From contig OU696580.1 of assembly GCA_916048095.2 (NCBI GenBank), positions 3,362,202 through 3,426,201 on the forward strand: a stretch of 64,000 nt of DNA, written 5' to 3'. The translations under genes and the position numbers were made by a program. The notes under the pieces were generated by a model, which saw only the letters and a list, made by a program, of their open reading frames with translations, made no database searches and had not been told where the DNA came from. Positions 1 through 11,058 of this stretch are shown here, one piece after another. Origin of the DNA: Sacculina carcini (Eukaryota > Arthropoda > Thecostraca > Sacculinidae). Position 1 is the stretch's first letter, and each line of letters opens with the position of its first letter.

Positions 1-1082
1 CTGTCACTTATCATTGTTTTCGTTATCCACTTATCATTGTTTTCGTTATCATCCGTTCTTTTCGTTTTCAGTGTAGCATTGTTGCACTATATAAAATGCA
101 TGGTGTTGCAATGGCTGCATCAGTGTTCGTGTTGGAATGCTGCAAGAAGCGAATAGTCTCTCACACATTCACACACACACACAGACAAACAGACATACTC
201 GTATACATAATCTTGCCCACGCTTCAAGTTCATAGTTAGCATCACTTGAGCAATAGATTCATAAGCAAAATACGGGTACATTCTTCGCGTACTTGATATG
301 TGACTTGCTACCCATATGACTATCAATGGCGAATACAAGTATATGATTCTAACTGTTAACCATGATTATACCTATCAAAGATAATTCAGTTACATTTTTG
401 TGTATATCCATTTTTATTTAGCGTTTTTATGCAGAATTTTAGTTTGCTTTTTGTTTCCTTCTTCACTAGATCTTATTTTCATGAATAAACTCTATAAAAG
501 TAAAAATATAAATATAAATAAAACCATAAATGAAAATTAAGTAATAACATTATTAGTAGCAATAAGAATATGCCGGGAAAAACGGAAATGGAATGTCATT
601 CTAGGTTATTAAGCAAAAATGCGTGAAAATACGTGATCAAATTCCTGTCAATTTTGTTTATAATGGTAAGTTCAACGCCGCTGAACGTCCAATTTATTGG
701 CAGATTTAACGTTCAACACACATTTGGCATCTATTACATGCACTGCTAATCATTCAATATTGCAAGAATTCTCAAAATATCTAATTGTAGAGATGGAATA
801 TGCAGTTATTTTCAAGAAATACAGTACCAATACTCAAAGCGAACCGGCTAATTGTTTATTCTTAGTTTTATCATGTGTATTTATGTTTGCAGTATTGGTT
901 CTCACCTATTATTTTTTGTAGCTGAAACCAGAACCGGAACTTTGCTGCCAGTTGCAGAGAGGGTAGTGTTGAAAAATCACACAGAACGTGGCATAGTAGG
1001 AGATCGATGCAACGCACTCGCCAACGTAGCAGGTCACCGACTGAGCAGAAATAGTCGGTGCTGTCTCATGCGAACTAATCAT
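1..1082. other. No gene recognised
   Basis: AT-rich sequence with a short CA run near 165-184. The open frames here (for example 697-921 and 852-1121) are short, have no recognisable domain and overlap each other, so I read them as chance frames. I see no clear repeat until the minisatellite begins at about 1083. Confidence 0.6.
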
Positions 1083-2000
1083 AGTGTTGCCAGATCATTC
1101 ATAATGCTGCCAGATCAGTAACAGTGTTGCCAGGTTAGTAATAGAGTTGCCAGGTCAGTAATAGTGTTGTCAGGTTAGTAGTAGTGTTGCCAGATCAGTA
1201 ATAGTGTTGCCAGATCAGTAATAGTGTTGCCAGATCAGTAATAGCGTTGCCAGGTCAGTAATAGTGTTGCCAGATCAGTAATAGTGTTGCCAGGCCAGTA
1301 ATAGTGTTGCCAGATCAGTAATAGTGTTGTCAGGTTAGTAGTAGTGTTGCCAGGTCAGTAATAGTGTTGTCAGGTCAGTAATAGTGTTGTCAGGTTAGTA
1401 GTAGTGTTGCCAGATCAGCAATAGTGTTGCCAGATCAGTAATAGTGTTGCCAGGTTAGTAATAGTGTTGTCAGGTCAGTAATAGTGTTGTCAGGTTATTA
1501 GTAGTGTTGCCAGATCAGTAATAGCGTTGCCAGGTCAGTAATAGTGTTGCCAGGTCAGTAATAGTGTTGTCAGGTCAGTAATAGTGTTGTCATGCCAATC
1601 ATAATGTTGCCATGTAAGTAATATTGTTGCCAGGCTAGTAGTAGTGTTGTCAGGTCAGTAATAGTGTTGCCAAATCAGTAATAGTGTTGTCAGGCCAGTA
1701 ATAGTGCTGCCAGTTAAGTAATCTTGTTGTCATGTCAGTCATAATGTTGCCAAGTGATTAATACTGTTGCCAGGTTAGTAGTAGTGTTGCCAGGCTAGTA
1801 GTAGTCTTGCCAGGTTAGTAGTAGTGTTCTGAACAGTCACAATGCTGCCAGGTCAGTCATAATGTTGCCAGGTCCATCATAGTGTTGCCATTTCCATAAT
1901 AGTGTTGCCAAATCAGTAGCAGTGTTGGCAGGCTAGTCAGAATGCTGCCAAATCAGTATTAGTGTTGTCAAATTCATCCAAATGATGCCAGGTCAGCGTA
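1083..2000. repeat. 20-bp minisatellite, about 45 units
   Basis: A head-to-tail array of a 20-base unit of the form AGTAATAGTGTTGCCAGATC. The variable positions are mainly CAGATC/CAGGTC/CAGGTT/CAGGCC. The units are most regular between 1120 and 1600 and decay towards 2000, where they also drift in length. There are no unique spacers between units, so it is not a CRISPR array. It has no open reading frame of note. Confidence 0.93.
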
Positions 2001-3109
2001 GCCAACGATACGCAATTTCCACAATGGATTCAATCTCGTCTCGTGTGAGATTTGCTTTGGGTGTTGTTTTCAAACCGAGACGACGGTTGGTGTTGTATGT
2101 TGTTCATGAGGTTGTCATAGCAACCAGATGACGTAGTTATTGATACGTACTATCAGCCAACGAATTTGACAATAACAACGCAGATTTGTACATACATATG
2201 CATAGACGTTGGTAAGACAACAATTTCGCTAATTTCTAGAAGACAATTTTTTTAGATTTTGTTAATATGAAAGTGTGCATGCTATTACGTGCGTGCGTCT
2301 TGAAATCATGCGCATATCTTGAAAAAAATAAGCGGAAATACACATCACTATTATACTAAGAGGTCTGTGAATGCTGCTGTAATGCCCACGTGTATGTGTG
2401 TGTATGTGTGTATGTGTGTGTGTGCTTGTGTGTTGGCAGCATATGTATAATGGATTCAGTGTGTGTTTAGAACGTAGGGTGGGCGAAGCACGCACGATAT
2501 TACTGTTTGCTACTGGACGTTCAATTACACACACTCACACCCAAACATACGCATACACACACACATATACACACACACATACACACACACAATCTGCTGT
2601 GATCCGAGGAAACATTTGCCGTTTCTACAAGAAAAAGGTTTGTATAAAACACAATTGAAAAACTGAAAGTATAAAGCAGATAAATCAAGGTACATAGCCT
2701 ACTAAGAATATTGCGATGAAATTAAGGAATCAAATACATTCGCCGTCAAAAACAAAACCTTGTATTGTATTGTATTGTCAAATCACATACAAGCATAAGG
2801 TTTTCATGTGCATGAGAAAAATATAATGAATTGCGCAAATATAATCAAATAAACTAAAGACAACAATACAATATACAATTATATAAAAACAATATGACTG
2901 AAGATAATAAGCGGACCAAAAATTAAATAAAGCAAATACTTGAGTTTTTATGGTGTAGATAATTGGAATATATTTGGAAACAACTGCAAATTGTTACAGA
3001 TAAAAGCCCCAATAAGCAAGGTTGCCTCTTGAGGTGGTAATTAGTGGTGACTATGGGAAAGAGGTAGCGATGCGGGAATGTGGGATTCTTCTTTCCTACC
3101 TTCTAATTC
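2001..3109. other. Gene-free stretch with TG and CA microsatellites
   Basis: Contains a TG-rich run at about 2391-2433 and a CA-rich run at about 2526-2592, which could pair with each other across about 90 bases, and a short TTGTA repeat near 2760-2778. The open frames here are translations of the microsatellites. No gene or recognised transposon is seen. Confidence 0.6.
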
Positions 3110-3228
3110 CTTACTGGCCATTGTCGGTGTCAGGGTTTTGCTGATGGGGGGGGCTGAAGGGAGGGTTTTTCACATTTTGGTGGCTTCTCTTCTTCAAGTC
3201 ACCCATTGGTGCCGCCACTATTGTGGGT
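3110..3228. mobile_element. Possible DNA-transposon (MITE) end
   Basis: The right edge reads GGTGCCGCCACTATTG. Its complement resembles the left edge of a second copy at 21926 (CAGTGGCGGCGCCAGG). Both copies carry a run of 8-10 G with a following GCTGAAG/GCTCAAAG. The shared terminal motif suggests a family of small non-autonomous DNA elements. The evidence is two partial copies only. Confidence 0.35.
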
Positions 3229-3282
3229 AAATCACACAGGGCAACCAATTTTTTGACGGATCGCTCCACAGGACGCTCAATG

Positions 3283-3490
3283 CAACCGCAGAACCAGCCC
3301 TCTCCACGCTATGGCACCACAAGGACGGAAGTCGAATTAGAGTGGGTCATCTTCCTAGAATGCATGGCACACCACATGACTGATATCTGGTATCCGTTTA
3401 TTGCTGGGTGGACAGGACCCGTTGGATTATAGAATTTGACCAATGAAATTCATTCCCACCGATATTCTTGCCGCGGACCTGCCGCTTATT
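3283..3490 (-). mobile_element. SINE fragment, tRNA-headed family A
   Basis: Matches the better preserved copy at 60658-60985 in the same orientation: CCGCAGAACCAGCCC, CCACAAGGACGGAAG, CATGACTGATATCTGGTA and GCTGGGTGGACAGG occur in the same order. The tRNA-like head, expected at the right end (about 3470-3490), is degraded. The element reads 5' to 3' on the minus strand. Confidence 0.75.
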
Positions 3491-3499
3491 GATAGCAAA

Positions 3500-3852
3500 G
3501 TTTCTCGGTAACAAAAACATCTCAGCTATGAAACCATTGTAGCGAGTATGTTTTTAGCTTTTCGAGACCTTGGATAAAACATGAACGACAAACTCCATTA
3601 CTTGAACAGTCATCTTGATACAGACCCTCATAATCTAGGAGCTGTAAGTGACGAGCAATGTCAATGCTTCCAACAGGACCTCAAGATCATGGAAGAACGT
3701 TACCAAGGGAGATGGGACAAACATATGATGATAGATTACTTCTGCAGCATTTAGCGCGAATTTCCTGAGAATATCCACAGACCCAGAAGTTACAAGCGCA
3801 AATTCATGCCATTTAAATAGCTATCGAGCTTTGTCATCTAATAATGACAAGT
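3500..3852. other. No gene recognised
   Basis: Unique-looking AT-rich sequence between the SINE fragment and the hAT-like element. No usable open frame, RNA gene or repeat was recognised. The last bases (3853-3860, GTCATAAT) are the left target duplication of the hAT-like element. Confidence 0.5.
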
Positions 3853-5030
3853 GTCATAATTAGGGCTGTCAAAAGTTAATAAAGTTACTTTTTCACCTAA
3901 AGGTCATTTTTCATAAGATGCCTAAAACTGCATGAAAAAGTTGTGTACGATAATTATTTAAAAAGTTATTAGGTTACCAAAAGTTACTTTTTCATCGTTA
4001 GGTTACTTTATTTGCTTTTAGGTTACTTTTTTATCGTCAGGTTATCTTTTGTTATTTTTCTTGTTATTAGGCAAGTTTACCACGAAGTTTGGTGACTTTT
4101 TGCAGATAAGAGTCACAAAAACGGTATATATGAGGTTCAAATAGGAGAAGAGATGGAATATTTGCTGTGGTGTTGCTTTGTATTAATGTATATTGTACGA
4201 CTGTGGGGACTCAGAACAAGCCCAATGCTTCGAGTTTCCTCACGTATATATTCTGTGTTGATGTTTTATATTTGTGTCTTGTGGCAAAATACATGAAATG
4301 AAATGAAAAAATATTAGGTCTGAAGATCAAGAAATGACAAATATTCTGCTGTTAGGATTTAGCAATTGATATTCACCTCACTATCTGTGCTACTCGTTAT
4401 TTATACGTTCTTGGGTACGCAGGATAGCGTCATTCCATTTTAGGAAATGTCCACGAGCCGGAGGGTGTCGTGAGATGTTTGTAGCGTGGTATAGTACGAT
4501 GTGTGAGCTCTCTATACCAGATACTGTAGCACTTGACAGTACGTATTTACTTGAACAGGAATTAGCACGTGATTTTCAGGGCGGGAGATTGCACCATTTT
4601 CCCACGTTTGACATTTAACAACAACAACATGTATTTGATTTAGCGCACATAGCAACAATGGCGCGATTACAAAAGAACAAAAATAGCACAGAAAAAAAAC
4701 AAAAGCTACACGTCGACGCAATATGAAACAAACATTGAGCGCAATAAATAATCATCAGAACAAAACATACACACACAGTAAGAATAAGAAATCCACACAC
4801 ATTTTCAGTACAAAGATAATCAGGTAGAGATAGGAGATAGAAAAATTGCTTACAGGACACAAAAAAACACGTGAATGCAAAAAAACAAAGGCAAGCAAAA
4901 GATGAGAGTGCACTTTGAGCAGCTAAATCTTGGCATATGGTGTAAGGCAATGAGATGAGCGATCAAAAGATTTAGAGAATAAGTATGTGCGCAGAGATGA
5001 AGTGAAAGAAGAGAAAGAGGGAGATAGAAG

Positions 5031-5318
5031 TGTAGCGACTGCGCCGCGTTCGCGACTGCGCCGTGTGTTTGATTATTACATTGTTATTTTATCTGTGTAC
5101 CATATAGTTTATTTCATCATATCTTCTTATGTGTGTCTCATGTTTGATTGTAAATATCATGCCACAAATCTTGGCATGCATATTGTGTGACACTGTCACT
5201 GTGCTCGATACCCCGCGTTTTCCTTCTTCTTGCTGGCGCGCTCGTAGCACACACATCGTGTCTTCTCGCTCTCGTGTGATATTAAACTCGCATCAATTCC
5301 TAGTGTTTTCCACGCTAA
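5031..5318 (+). repeat. Left LTR of Ty3 element 1
   Basis: Begins TGTAGCGACTGCGCC and ends CACGCTAA, matching 9662-9949. The first 45 bases hold a tandem GACTGCGCCG motif. An ATTAAA near the 3' side could serve as the polyadenylation signal. Confidence 0.93.
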
Positions 5319-5373
5319 ACTGGTGAACCCGACGTGATTTTGTTTTAGTTTTTGTTTTTTGATTTCGTGAGTC

Positions 5374-6246
5374 ATGCCCAACGACACCGCCGCTTTCCCG
5401 CACTTAACAGACGGCGAGCCAGTGCAACGCGAAGATGACAACGGCCGACCTGCCACATCATTCCGGCTGCCGCCTTTCTCGCCCGAGGAGCCAGAACTCT
5501 GGCTCACACAGGTGAGCTGCGCGTTTGCCGTTTCGGGAATCACTTCACCCGTCAGGCAGTTCCAGTTCTTAGTGGCCAATCTGCCGATGGATGTGGCCAC
5601 AGAGCTGAAAGACGTCATCAGGGGGCCGCCGAATTTTCAACTTTTGTGCGAGAAGCTGACGACGCGCATGGCGCAGTCACGAGCGGCCCGGCTGGACGCC
5701 ATGCTGCGGCACCAGCATCTGGGCGACCAGAATCCGTCGCAGCTGCTCCGCCGCATGCGAGGGGAGCTCGAAGGGGCCGGTAGCTCTTCTGTCGACACCG
5801 GGCTACTTCGAACCCTGTTTCTACAGCGGCTGCCCAACAACGTCAAGGCGGCAATCTCTTTGCTGCCGGACACGACGTCACTCAGCGAGCTGGCGGCCGC
5901 CGCCGACCGCTTCATGGACGCCACACGCGCCGACCAGCCGCTGGTGTCCGTAGCGGCGGTGCAGTCGACGCACGAGGCAGCCCGCGGCAGTGCCAGAGCG
6001 GATCCGGCTGTGCAGCAGCTGCTCGCCGCCGTTACAGAGCTGACCGCAGCTGTGCGTGAGATGACGACGGCACGCGCACGAGAGCCGGCACCAGGAGCGT
6101 ATCGTCGACAGCGCAGCCGCTCCAGAACGCGCTCACCGCCACGCACCGACGAAGCCGACGCCGGTATGTGCTATTACCATCGTGCGTTCGGCCGCGACGC
6201 CATCAACTGCCGCGCGCCGTGCAGCTTCCGGCCGACTTTAAACTAG
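5374..6246 (+). CDS. Gag-like protein of Ty3 element 1
   Basis: 290 codons. An N-terminal capsid-like region contains [16 protein letters not shown] and a NPSQLLRRMR segment, as in invertebrate Ty3-type Gag proteins. Near the C-terminus is a Cys/His cluster (CYYHRAFG...C..PC). The pol frame overlaps its 3' end in another frame, so Pol is probably made by frameshifting, as the family is known to do. Confidence 0.85.
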   Translation: MPNDTAAFPHLTDGEPVQREDDNGRPATSFRLPPFSPEEPELWLTQVSCAFAVSGITSPVRQFQFLVANLPMDVATELKDVIRGPPNFQLLCEKLTTRMAQSRAARLDAMLRHQHLGDQNPSQLLRRMRGELEGAGSSSVDTGLLRTLFLQRLPNNVKAAISLLPDTTSLSELAAAADRFMDATRADQPLVSVAAVQSTHEAARGSARADPAVQQLLAAVTELTAAVREMTTARAREPAPGAYRRQRSRSRTRSPPRTDEADAGMCYYHRAFGRDAINCRAPCSFRPTLN

Positions 6247-9200
6247 CCGCGCTGGGGCAAGTAGCGCCCGTCTCAGCGACACAACCACAGCCGCTGTTGT
6301 TCGTCACCGACCTGACCTCCGGCCAGAGTCTGTTGGTGGACACCGGCGCCCAGGTCAGTGTGTGGCCGCGCAGCAGATTGCAACAGTCAGCCGTGGAGAG
6401 CTCCGACAGCACACCGCGGCTGCGTGCGGCGGACGGTCGACCGATCACCGCTCACGGAACGTACCGCGCCACACTGCGTCTCGCCGGCATGTCGGCCGTC
6501 ACGTACAAGTGGTGCTTCGTCGTCGCCGACACTCCGACGGCCATCCTGGGTGCCGACTTCCTCGCCAACTTCCGGCTCTCCATCGACATGGCGCAGCGGC
6601 AGCTCAGTGACGGCTCGTCTGTCGCATTTTCGACGCCACATCCGGCCATAGCGGCGGCGTGTGGTATCATGAGTGTGAACCCCATGAACTGGGAGCACGT
6701 ACTGCAGGAGTTCCCGACGATCACCGCACAGCCCGACTTCAACCGGCCGCCGGTACACAACACGGTGCACCGCATCCCGACACAGGGACAGCCGGTGTAC
6801 GGCCGCGTCCGTCGCCTCGCACCGGAAAAACTCGCGGCAGTGCGGCGAGAGTTTGACAGACTGCTATCGCTGGGCATCGTCCGACGCTCGTCCAGCGCAT
6901 GGTCGAGCCCGCTTCACGTGGTTCCCAAGGCGGACGGTGGTCTGCGAGTGTGCGGCGACTACCGCGCACTCAACGCCATCACCAAACCCGACCGGTACCC
7001 GGTGCCGTTTCTGCACGACAGCGTCGCCCAACTCGCCGGCTCCACCGTTTTTTCGCGGCTCGACATTGTGCGCGCATATCACCACATACCTGTCGCAGAA
7101 GAGGACGTGCCGAAGACCGCCGTGGTGACGCCGTTCGGCCTCTTTGAGTTTCGCAGGCTGTGCTTTGGCCTGCGGTCTGCCGCACAAACGTTCCAGCGTT
7201 TCCTCGACGAGGCACTTCGGGGCGTCGACGGCTGTTTTGCTTATGTAGACGACATACTCGTGGCCAGCAAGTCGGTGGAAGAGCACGAGCGACATCTGCG
7301 CGCTGTTTTGCAGCGACTCAACGACATCGGAGTGCAGCTCAACGTCGGCAAATGTGTCGTGGGCGTGTCGGAGCTAGACTTCCTCGGACACCATCTGTCT
7401 CACGCCGGGGTGGCGCCCACGGCCAAGAAAGCGGCCGAGGTACAGAGCTTCCCCGAGCCGGCCACACAGGCGCAGCTACGCCGTTTCATCGGGATGGTAA
7501 CGTTCTACCACCGGCTGATACCGCAGGCATCCCAACTGCTCGCCCCACTACACGCGCTAATCGACACGAGGACGAAGCGCTCACAGAAGCCGGTCACATG
7601 GACGCCGGACGCCCGAGATGCTTTCTCCCGGGCCAAACGAGCACTCACCGACATCGTGCAGCTGGCCTTCCCGGTCACCGGGGCCCCACTGAGCGTGCAG
7701 GTAGACGCGTCCGCCACAGGAGTCGGTGGTGTACTGCACCAGTACGTCGACGGAGTCTGGAGGCCACTGAGCTTCCACTCGCGACAACTGACACCGACCG
7801 AGAGGCGCTACAGCACGTTCGGCAGGGAGCTGTTGGCCGCGTACAGCGCCGTGCGCCACTTCCGCCACACGCTGGAGGGCCGAACTTTCACCCTTTTCAC
7901 CGACCATAAGCCGCTCACGTCAGCCATCGGTTCGGGAGCCGACACGTACTCGCCACGGGAGGTGCGCCATCTGGACTACGTGTCACAATTCACGTCGGAC
8001 ATCAGACACGTTCCCGGCGAGCAAAACCCAGTGGCCGACGCCCTCTCGCGCACCGTCGGCATGCTGGTCGCTCCGACGCCGCCGTTCGACGATTTTTCAG
8101 CGCTGGCCGACGCGCAACAGGAGGACGCCGACACGCTACAGCTGGTGCAGGCCGCTGACGGGGATCACTCCCTGAAGCTGAGGCACGTGCCGCTCGACTG
8201 CGGGCGTCGTCTGTGGTGCGACTACTCGACCGGCCGGTGTCGTCCAGTGCTGCCGACGGCACTTCGGCGGCCGTTCTTCAACCTGCTCCACGACCTCGCA
8301 CACCCGGGCGTAGCCGCCAGTCAGAAGATGGTAGCCGAGCGGTTCGTGTGGCGCGGACTGAAAAAAGATGTCCAGAGCTGGGTTCGAACATGCCTTCAGT
8401 GTCAACGCGCCAAGACACACCGACACACGCGTGCAGCACCACATGCCTTCCGCCCTCCATCCAGCCGATTCGCCGACCTCCATATCGACTTGGTGGGTCC
8501 CCTGCCGACCTCAGACGGGTTCACGCATATGCTGACGATCATCGACCGCTACACGCGATGGATCGAAGCAATTCCGCTGGCTCGCACCACAGCCGAGGAT
8601 GTCGCGAAGGCGTTGCTGCGACAGTGGATCGCACGTTTCGGGGTGCCCGACTCGATCGTGAGCGATCAAGGTCCGCAATTCGAGTCGCGGTTGTGGTCCT
8701 CATTGATGACGCTTCTGGGTGTCAAGAAGAAGCGCACCACAGCGTACCACCCTCAGGCGAACGGCCTCGTTGAGCGGGCCCACCGGCAGCTCAAGGCCAG
8801 TTTGCGCGCGACCTGCAACAACAACAACTGGACCGACCGTCTCCCGCTGGTGCTGCTCGGCATACGCTCGGCCGTCAAGACCGACATCGGGTGCTCCAGT
8901 GCGGAACTGGTTTACGGCGAGCCGCTTCGTTTGCCAGGTGAATTGGTGACACCTTCCGCTGCACCGGAATTGTCACCCATCACGTTTTGTGAGCGACTCA
9001 AAGCTGCCATGCATGAGCTTCGCCCGACGCCGCCACGCCAGACACAGCACCAGTCACACGTGCCGCACGCCCTTCGTTCGTGCACGCACGTCTTTGTTCG
9101 TGCCGACGGCCACTCAGGTCTGTCGCCGGTCTACCGCGGACCATTCAGTGTTGCCGAACGCGACGAGAAAACGCTGTCCATCCGAAGCGGCGCCCGTCAA

Positions 9201-9650
9201 ACCCGCGTGAGCATTGACCGCTGTATTCCGGCTCACCTGGAACTTACGCCGGGTGAAGACGGGCAATCCCCACACATCAACCGACCACCGACACACTGTG
9301 AGAGTCCAGGGTCAGACGCGCCAAAGTCCATTCTACGGAGAACCCGTCCGACGGCGTCAACCGTAAAAACGGTGGTGTTCGTCAACGCCCCGGTGGTACA
9401 CTGGATACCGTCACGCCCCGTCCACCAGCAACGGCGCGTCGCGTGTCGGGGACGAAATTTCTACCTCCCACTGCAGCTGAACGTCGCGACACCGTCACCG
9501 ACATCCACCGACGCCATCAACCACTCGGCGCCTGCGACGCCGCAGAACGCCTCGGACTCTACAGCGCCGGTGCCACCGCTAGTCAGAGACACCGTCGTTC
9601 ATTACACGCGTTCCGGCCGCGCAGTGCAACTGCCGGCCCGCTACAGATAG
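6168..9650 (+). CDS. Pol polyprotein of Ty3 element 1
   Basis: 1160 codons. In order: aspartic protease ([10 protein letters not shown]), reverse transcriptase (PLHVVPKADGG, FSRLDIVRAYHHI, YVDDILV), RNase H (VDASATGVGG, FTDHKPL), a zinc-binding HHCC integrase head (HDLAHPG...CLQCQRAK), the integrase core (IDLVGPLP, SDQGPQF, HPQANGLVERAHRQ) and a basic tail. The frame is open along its full length. The start is uncertain because translation probably continues from gag. Confidence 0.93.
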   Translation: MLLPSCVRPRRHQLPRAVQLPADFKLAALGQVAPVSATQPQPLLFVTDLTSGQSLLVDTGAQVSVWPRSRLQQSAVESSDSTPRLRAADGRPITAHGTYRATLRLAGMSAVTYKWCFVVADTPTAILGADFLANFRLSIDMAQRQLSDGSSVAFSTPHPAIAAACGIMSVNPMNWEHVLQEFPTITAQPDFNRPPVHNTVHRIPTQGQPVYGRVRRLAPEKLAAVRREFDRLLSLGIVRRSSSAWSSPLHVVPKADGGLRVCGDYRALNAITKPDRYPVPFLHDSVAQLAGSTVFSRLDIVRAYHHIPVAEEDVPKTAVVTPFGLFEFRRLCFGLRSAAQTFQRFLDEALRGVDGCFAYVDDILVASKSVEEHERHLRAVLQRLNDIGVQLNVGKCVVGVSELDFLGHHLSHAGVAPTAKKAAEVQSFPEPATQAQLRRFIGMVTFYHRLIPQASQLLAPLHALIDTRTKRSQKPVTWTPDARDAFSRAKRALTDIVQLAFPVTGAPLSVQVDASATGVGGVLHQYVDGVWRPLSFHSRQLTPTERRYSTFGRELLAAYSAVRHFRHTLEGRTFTLFTDHKPLTSAIGSGADTYSPREVRHLDYVSQFTSDIRHVPGEQNPVADALSRTVGMLVAPTPPFDDFSALADAQQEDADTLQLVQAADGDHSLKLRHVPLDCGRRLWCDYSTGRCRPVLPTALRRPFFNLLHDLAHPGVAASQKMVAERFVWRGLKKDVQSWVRTCLQCQRAKTHRHTRAAPHAFRPPSSRFADLHIDLVGPLPTSDGFTHMLTIIDRYTRWIEAIPLARTTAEDVAKALLRQWIARFGVPDSIVSDQGPQFESRLWSSLMTLLGVKKKRTTAYHPQANGLVERAHRQLKASLRATCNNNNWTDRLPLVLLGIRSAVKTDIGCSSAELVYGEPLRLPGELVTPSAAPELSPITFCERLKAAMHELRPTPPRQTQHQSHVPHALRSCTHVFVRADGHSGLSPVYRGPFSVAERDEKTLSIRSGARQTRVSIDRCIPAHLELTPGEDGQSPHINRPPTHCESPGSDAPKSILRRTRPTASTVKTVVFVNAPVVHWIPSRPVHQQRRVACRGRNFYLPLQLNVATPSPTSTDAINHSAPATPQNASDSTAPVPPLVRDTVVHYTRSGRAVQLPARYR

Positions 9651-9661
9651 GGGGGAGGTGG

Positions 9662-9949
9662 TGTAGCGACTGCGCCGCGTTCGCGACTGCGCCGTGTGTT
9701 TGATTATTACATTGTTATTTTATCTGTGTACCATATAGTTTATTTCATCATATCTTCTTATGTGTGTCTCATGTTTGATTGTAAATATCATGCCACAAAT
9801 CTTGGCATGCATATTGTGTGACACTGTCACTGTGCTCGATACCCCGCGTTTTCCTTCTTCTTGCTGGCGCGCTCGTAGCACACACATCGTGTCTTCTCGC
9901 TCTCGTGTGATATTAAACTCGCATCAATTCCTAGTGTTTTCCACGCTAA
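9662..9949 (+). repeat. Right LTR of Ty3 element 1
   Basis: Same sequence as 5031-5318 as far as I can read. It is preceded by the purine tract AGGGGGGAGGTG, which would prime plus-strand synthesis. Confidence 0.93.
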
Positions 9950-9954
9950 AGAAG

Positions 9955-10428
9955 GACATGAGATGGAAGTGAGTTATAGAAACGAGGGGCAAAAAAAGTA
10001 AATGATTTTGCTGACCAGGGGGATTCACACAACGCTCTAGGACATTGTAGAGGACGTGAAATACGGCTGTTGGGATTTGAGACACGAGATAACAAACGTA
10101 CAAGATATTCAGGCTGATTGATGCCGTTCAGCAGTTTGAAAATAATACAGGAGAGACGGAAATGAATTCGCGGAATAATAGGTAGCCAACGAAGATTGTA
10201 CAAATGATGAGATGTATGAACACAAACAACGGGAGAGAGGACAAATCTACAACATTGATTGATCACCGTCTGAAATGGTTTCAAATAGCATCGCGGAGTG
10301 TTGAAATATAAAACAATACAATAATCTATACGAGGAAAAACCAGTGTTTTGATGAGCTTGATGGCAGACGCTTGGTCGAGGAATGGACGTATGGGATACA
10401 GCGCGCGTAGAATAAGACGGCATGTACG
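9955..10428 (-). pseudogene. LINE ORF, part 3: C-terminal segment
   Basis: A 112-codon frame (9946-10284) shows the usual C-terminus of jockey/CR1/L2-type proteins: LRWLPIIPRIHFRLSC, a KLLNG segment and FAPRFYNSLPSHV. It lies between the two Ty3 elements, which shows that both inserted into the same LINE copy. Confidence 0.8.
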
Positions 10429-11058
10429 TGTAGCGCTTTTAGACGTGACTCTGCCTGGGAACGTGCTACTGTCTTAGTCCCGCGCCACAAATGCGACGAA
10501 ATGTCCACGATGTGATGCACGCAGTGTATTTAGTGGCGTACACAGTTCCGGCAGCTCAATGAGCAAATGACACCGTAATGCATACAATAATACGAATATC
10601 ACTAATACACACTAATAGGAATAACACACCGATAACAGTAATAAAACGTAGCACCGTATATCCACAGAGATGCCCCACAGACGACTGCCCACTGGGGCCC
10701 ACTGTAACCCCGTGTAGTCTGCCCGGTCATGCTGTCAACAACCGACCGCAAGGGGAGAAGGACCGTTAGCCGGAAGGACACAATGGCTAACGGTACAGTG
10801 GGTACAGCGCTGATACAGGCACAGCGAAGCAGCAGAGTGTCAGGATGTATGTACACGGCGAGAAAAACAAGTAATGCGTGGAAGGCAGAGAATGGGAGTA
10901 GAGAAGGATGTGAGCGGAGTAAGCTCAGTGTGCAAAACAAGCTTGGAAAGAAGCAGAGTTGTGATGAAGGAAAGTGTGTGAGAGCAGGTGCCGCATGTAA
11001 TACAGTAACGTTTGGAGGGTGAAATATCTATACATAAATGTACACGTGGGACGCTACA
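10429..11058 (-). repeat. LTR of Ty3 element 2 (3' LTR in element orientation)
   Basis: 630 bases, matching 15573-16202 almost perfectly. Open frames inside it occur in both LTR copies and are not genes. A purine run (GAGAGGGGGG on the minus strand) lies just inside, at the polypurine-tract position. Confidence 0.93.

Larger units (their letters stand above)
5031..9949 (+). mobile_element. Ty3-type LTR retrotransposon 1
   Basis: A complete-looking element on the plus strand: two LTRs of about 288 bp (5031-5318 and 9662-9949) that I read as identical, a primer-binding-site-like TGGTGAACCCGAC just after the left LTR, a gag frame, an overlapping pol frame and a G-rich polypurine tract before the right LTR. 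The 5-base target duplication AGAAG lies at 5026-5030 and 9950-9954. Pol order is protease, RT, RNase H, integrase, the Ty3 order. It looks whole, with no obvious breaks, and the matched LTRs imply a very recent insertion. Its GC-rich coding region contrasts with the AT-rich surroundings. Confidence 0.95.

Noticed and set aside
697-1121. Two overlapping plus-strand frames near the left edge
   Set aside because: Short, no motif, overlapping in different frames, and the second runs into the minisatellite.
1083-2000. CRISPR-like array
   Set aside because: Units are contiguous with no unique spacers and the genome is eukaryotic; it is a minisatellite. The same reasoning applies to 41046-41541.
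4615-4950. Hydrophobic Cys-rich 111-codon minus-strand frame
   Set aside because: It lies in the 3' untranslated tail of the LINE, next to its GTT microsatellite end, and has no LINE protein motif.
5196-9296. Many open frames antisense or out of frame within Ty3 element 1
   Set aside because: They are shadows of GC-rich gag/pol coding sequence and show no domains of their own.
10578-11022. Repeated 63-112 codon frames found at both 10.6-11.0 kb and 15.7-16.2 kb
   Set aside because: They lie inside the two LTR copies of Ty3 element 2 and are present twice for that reason.
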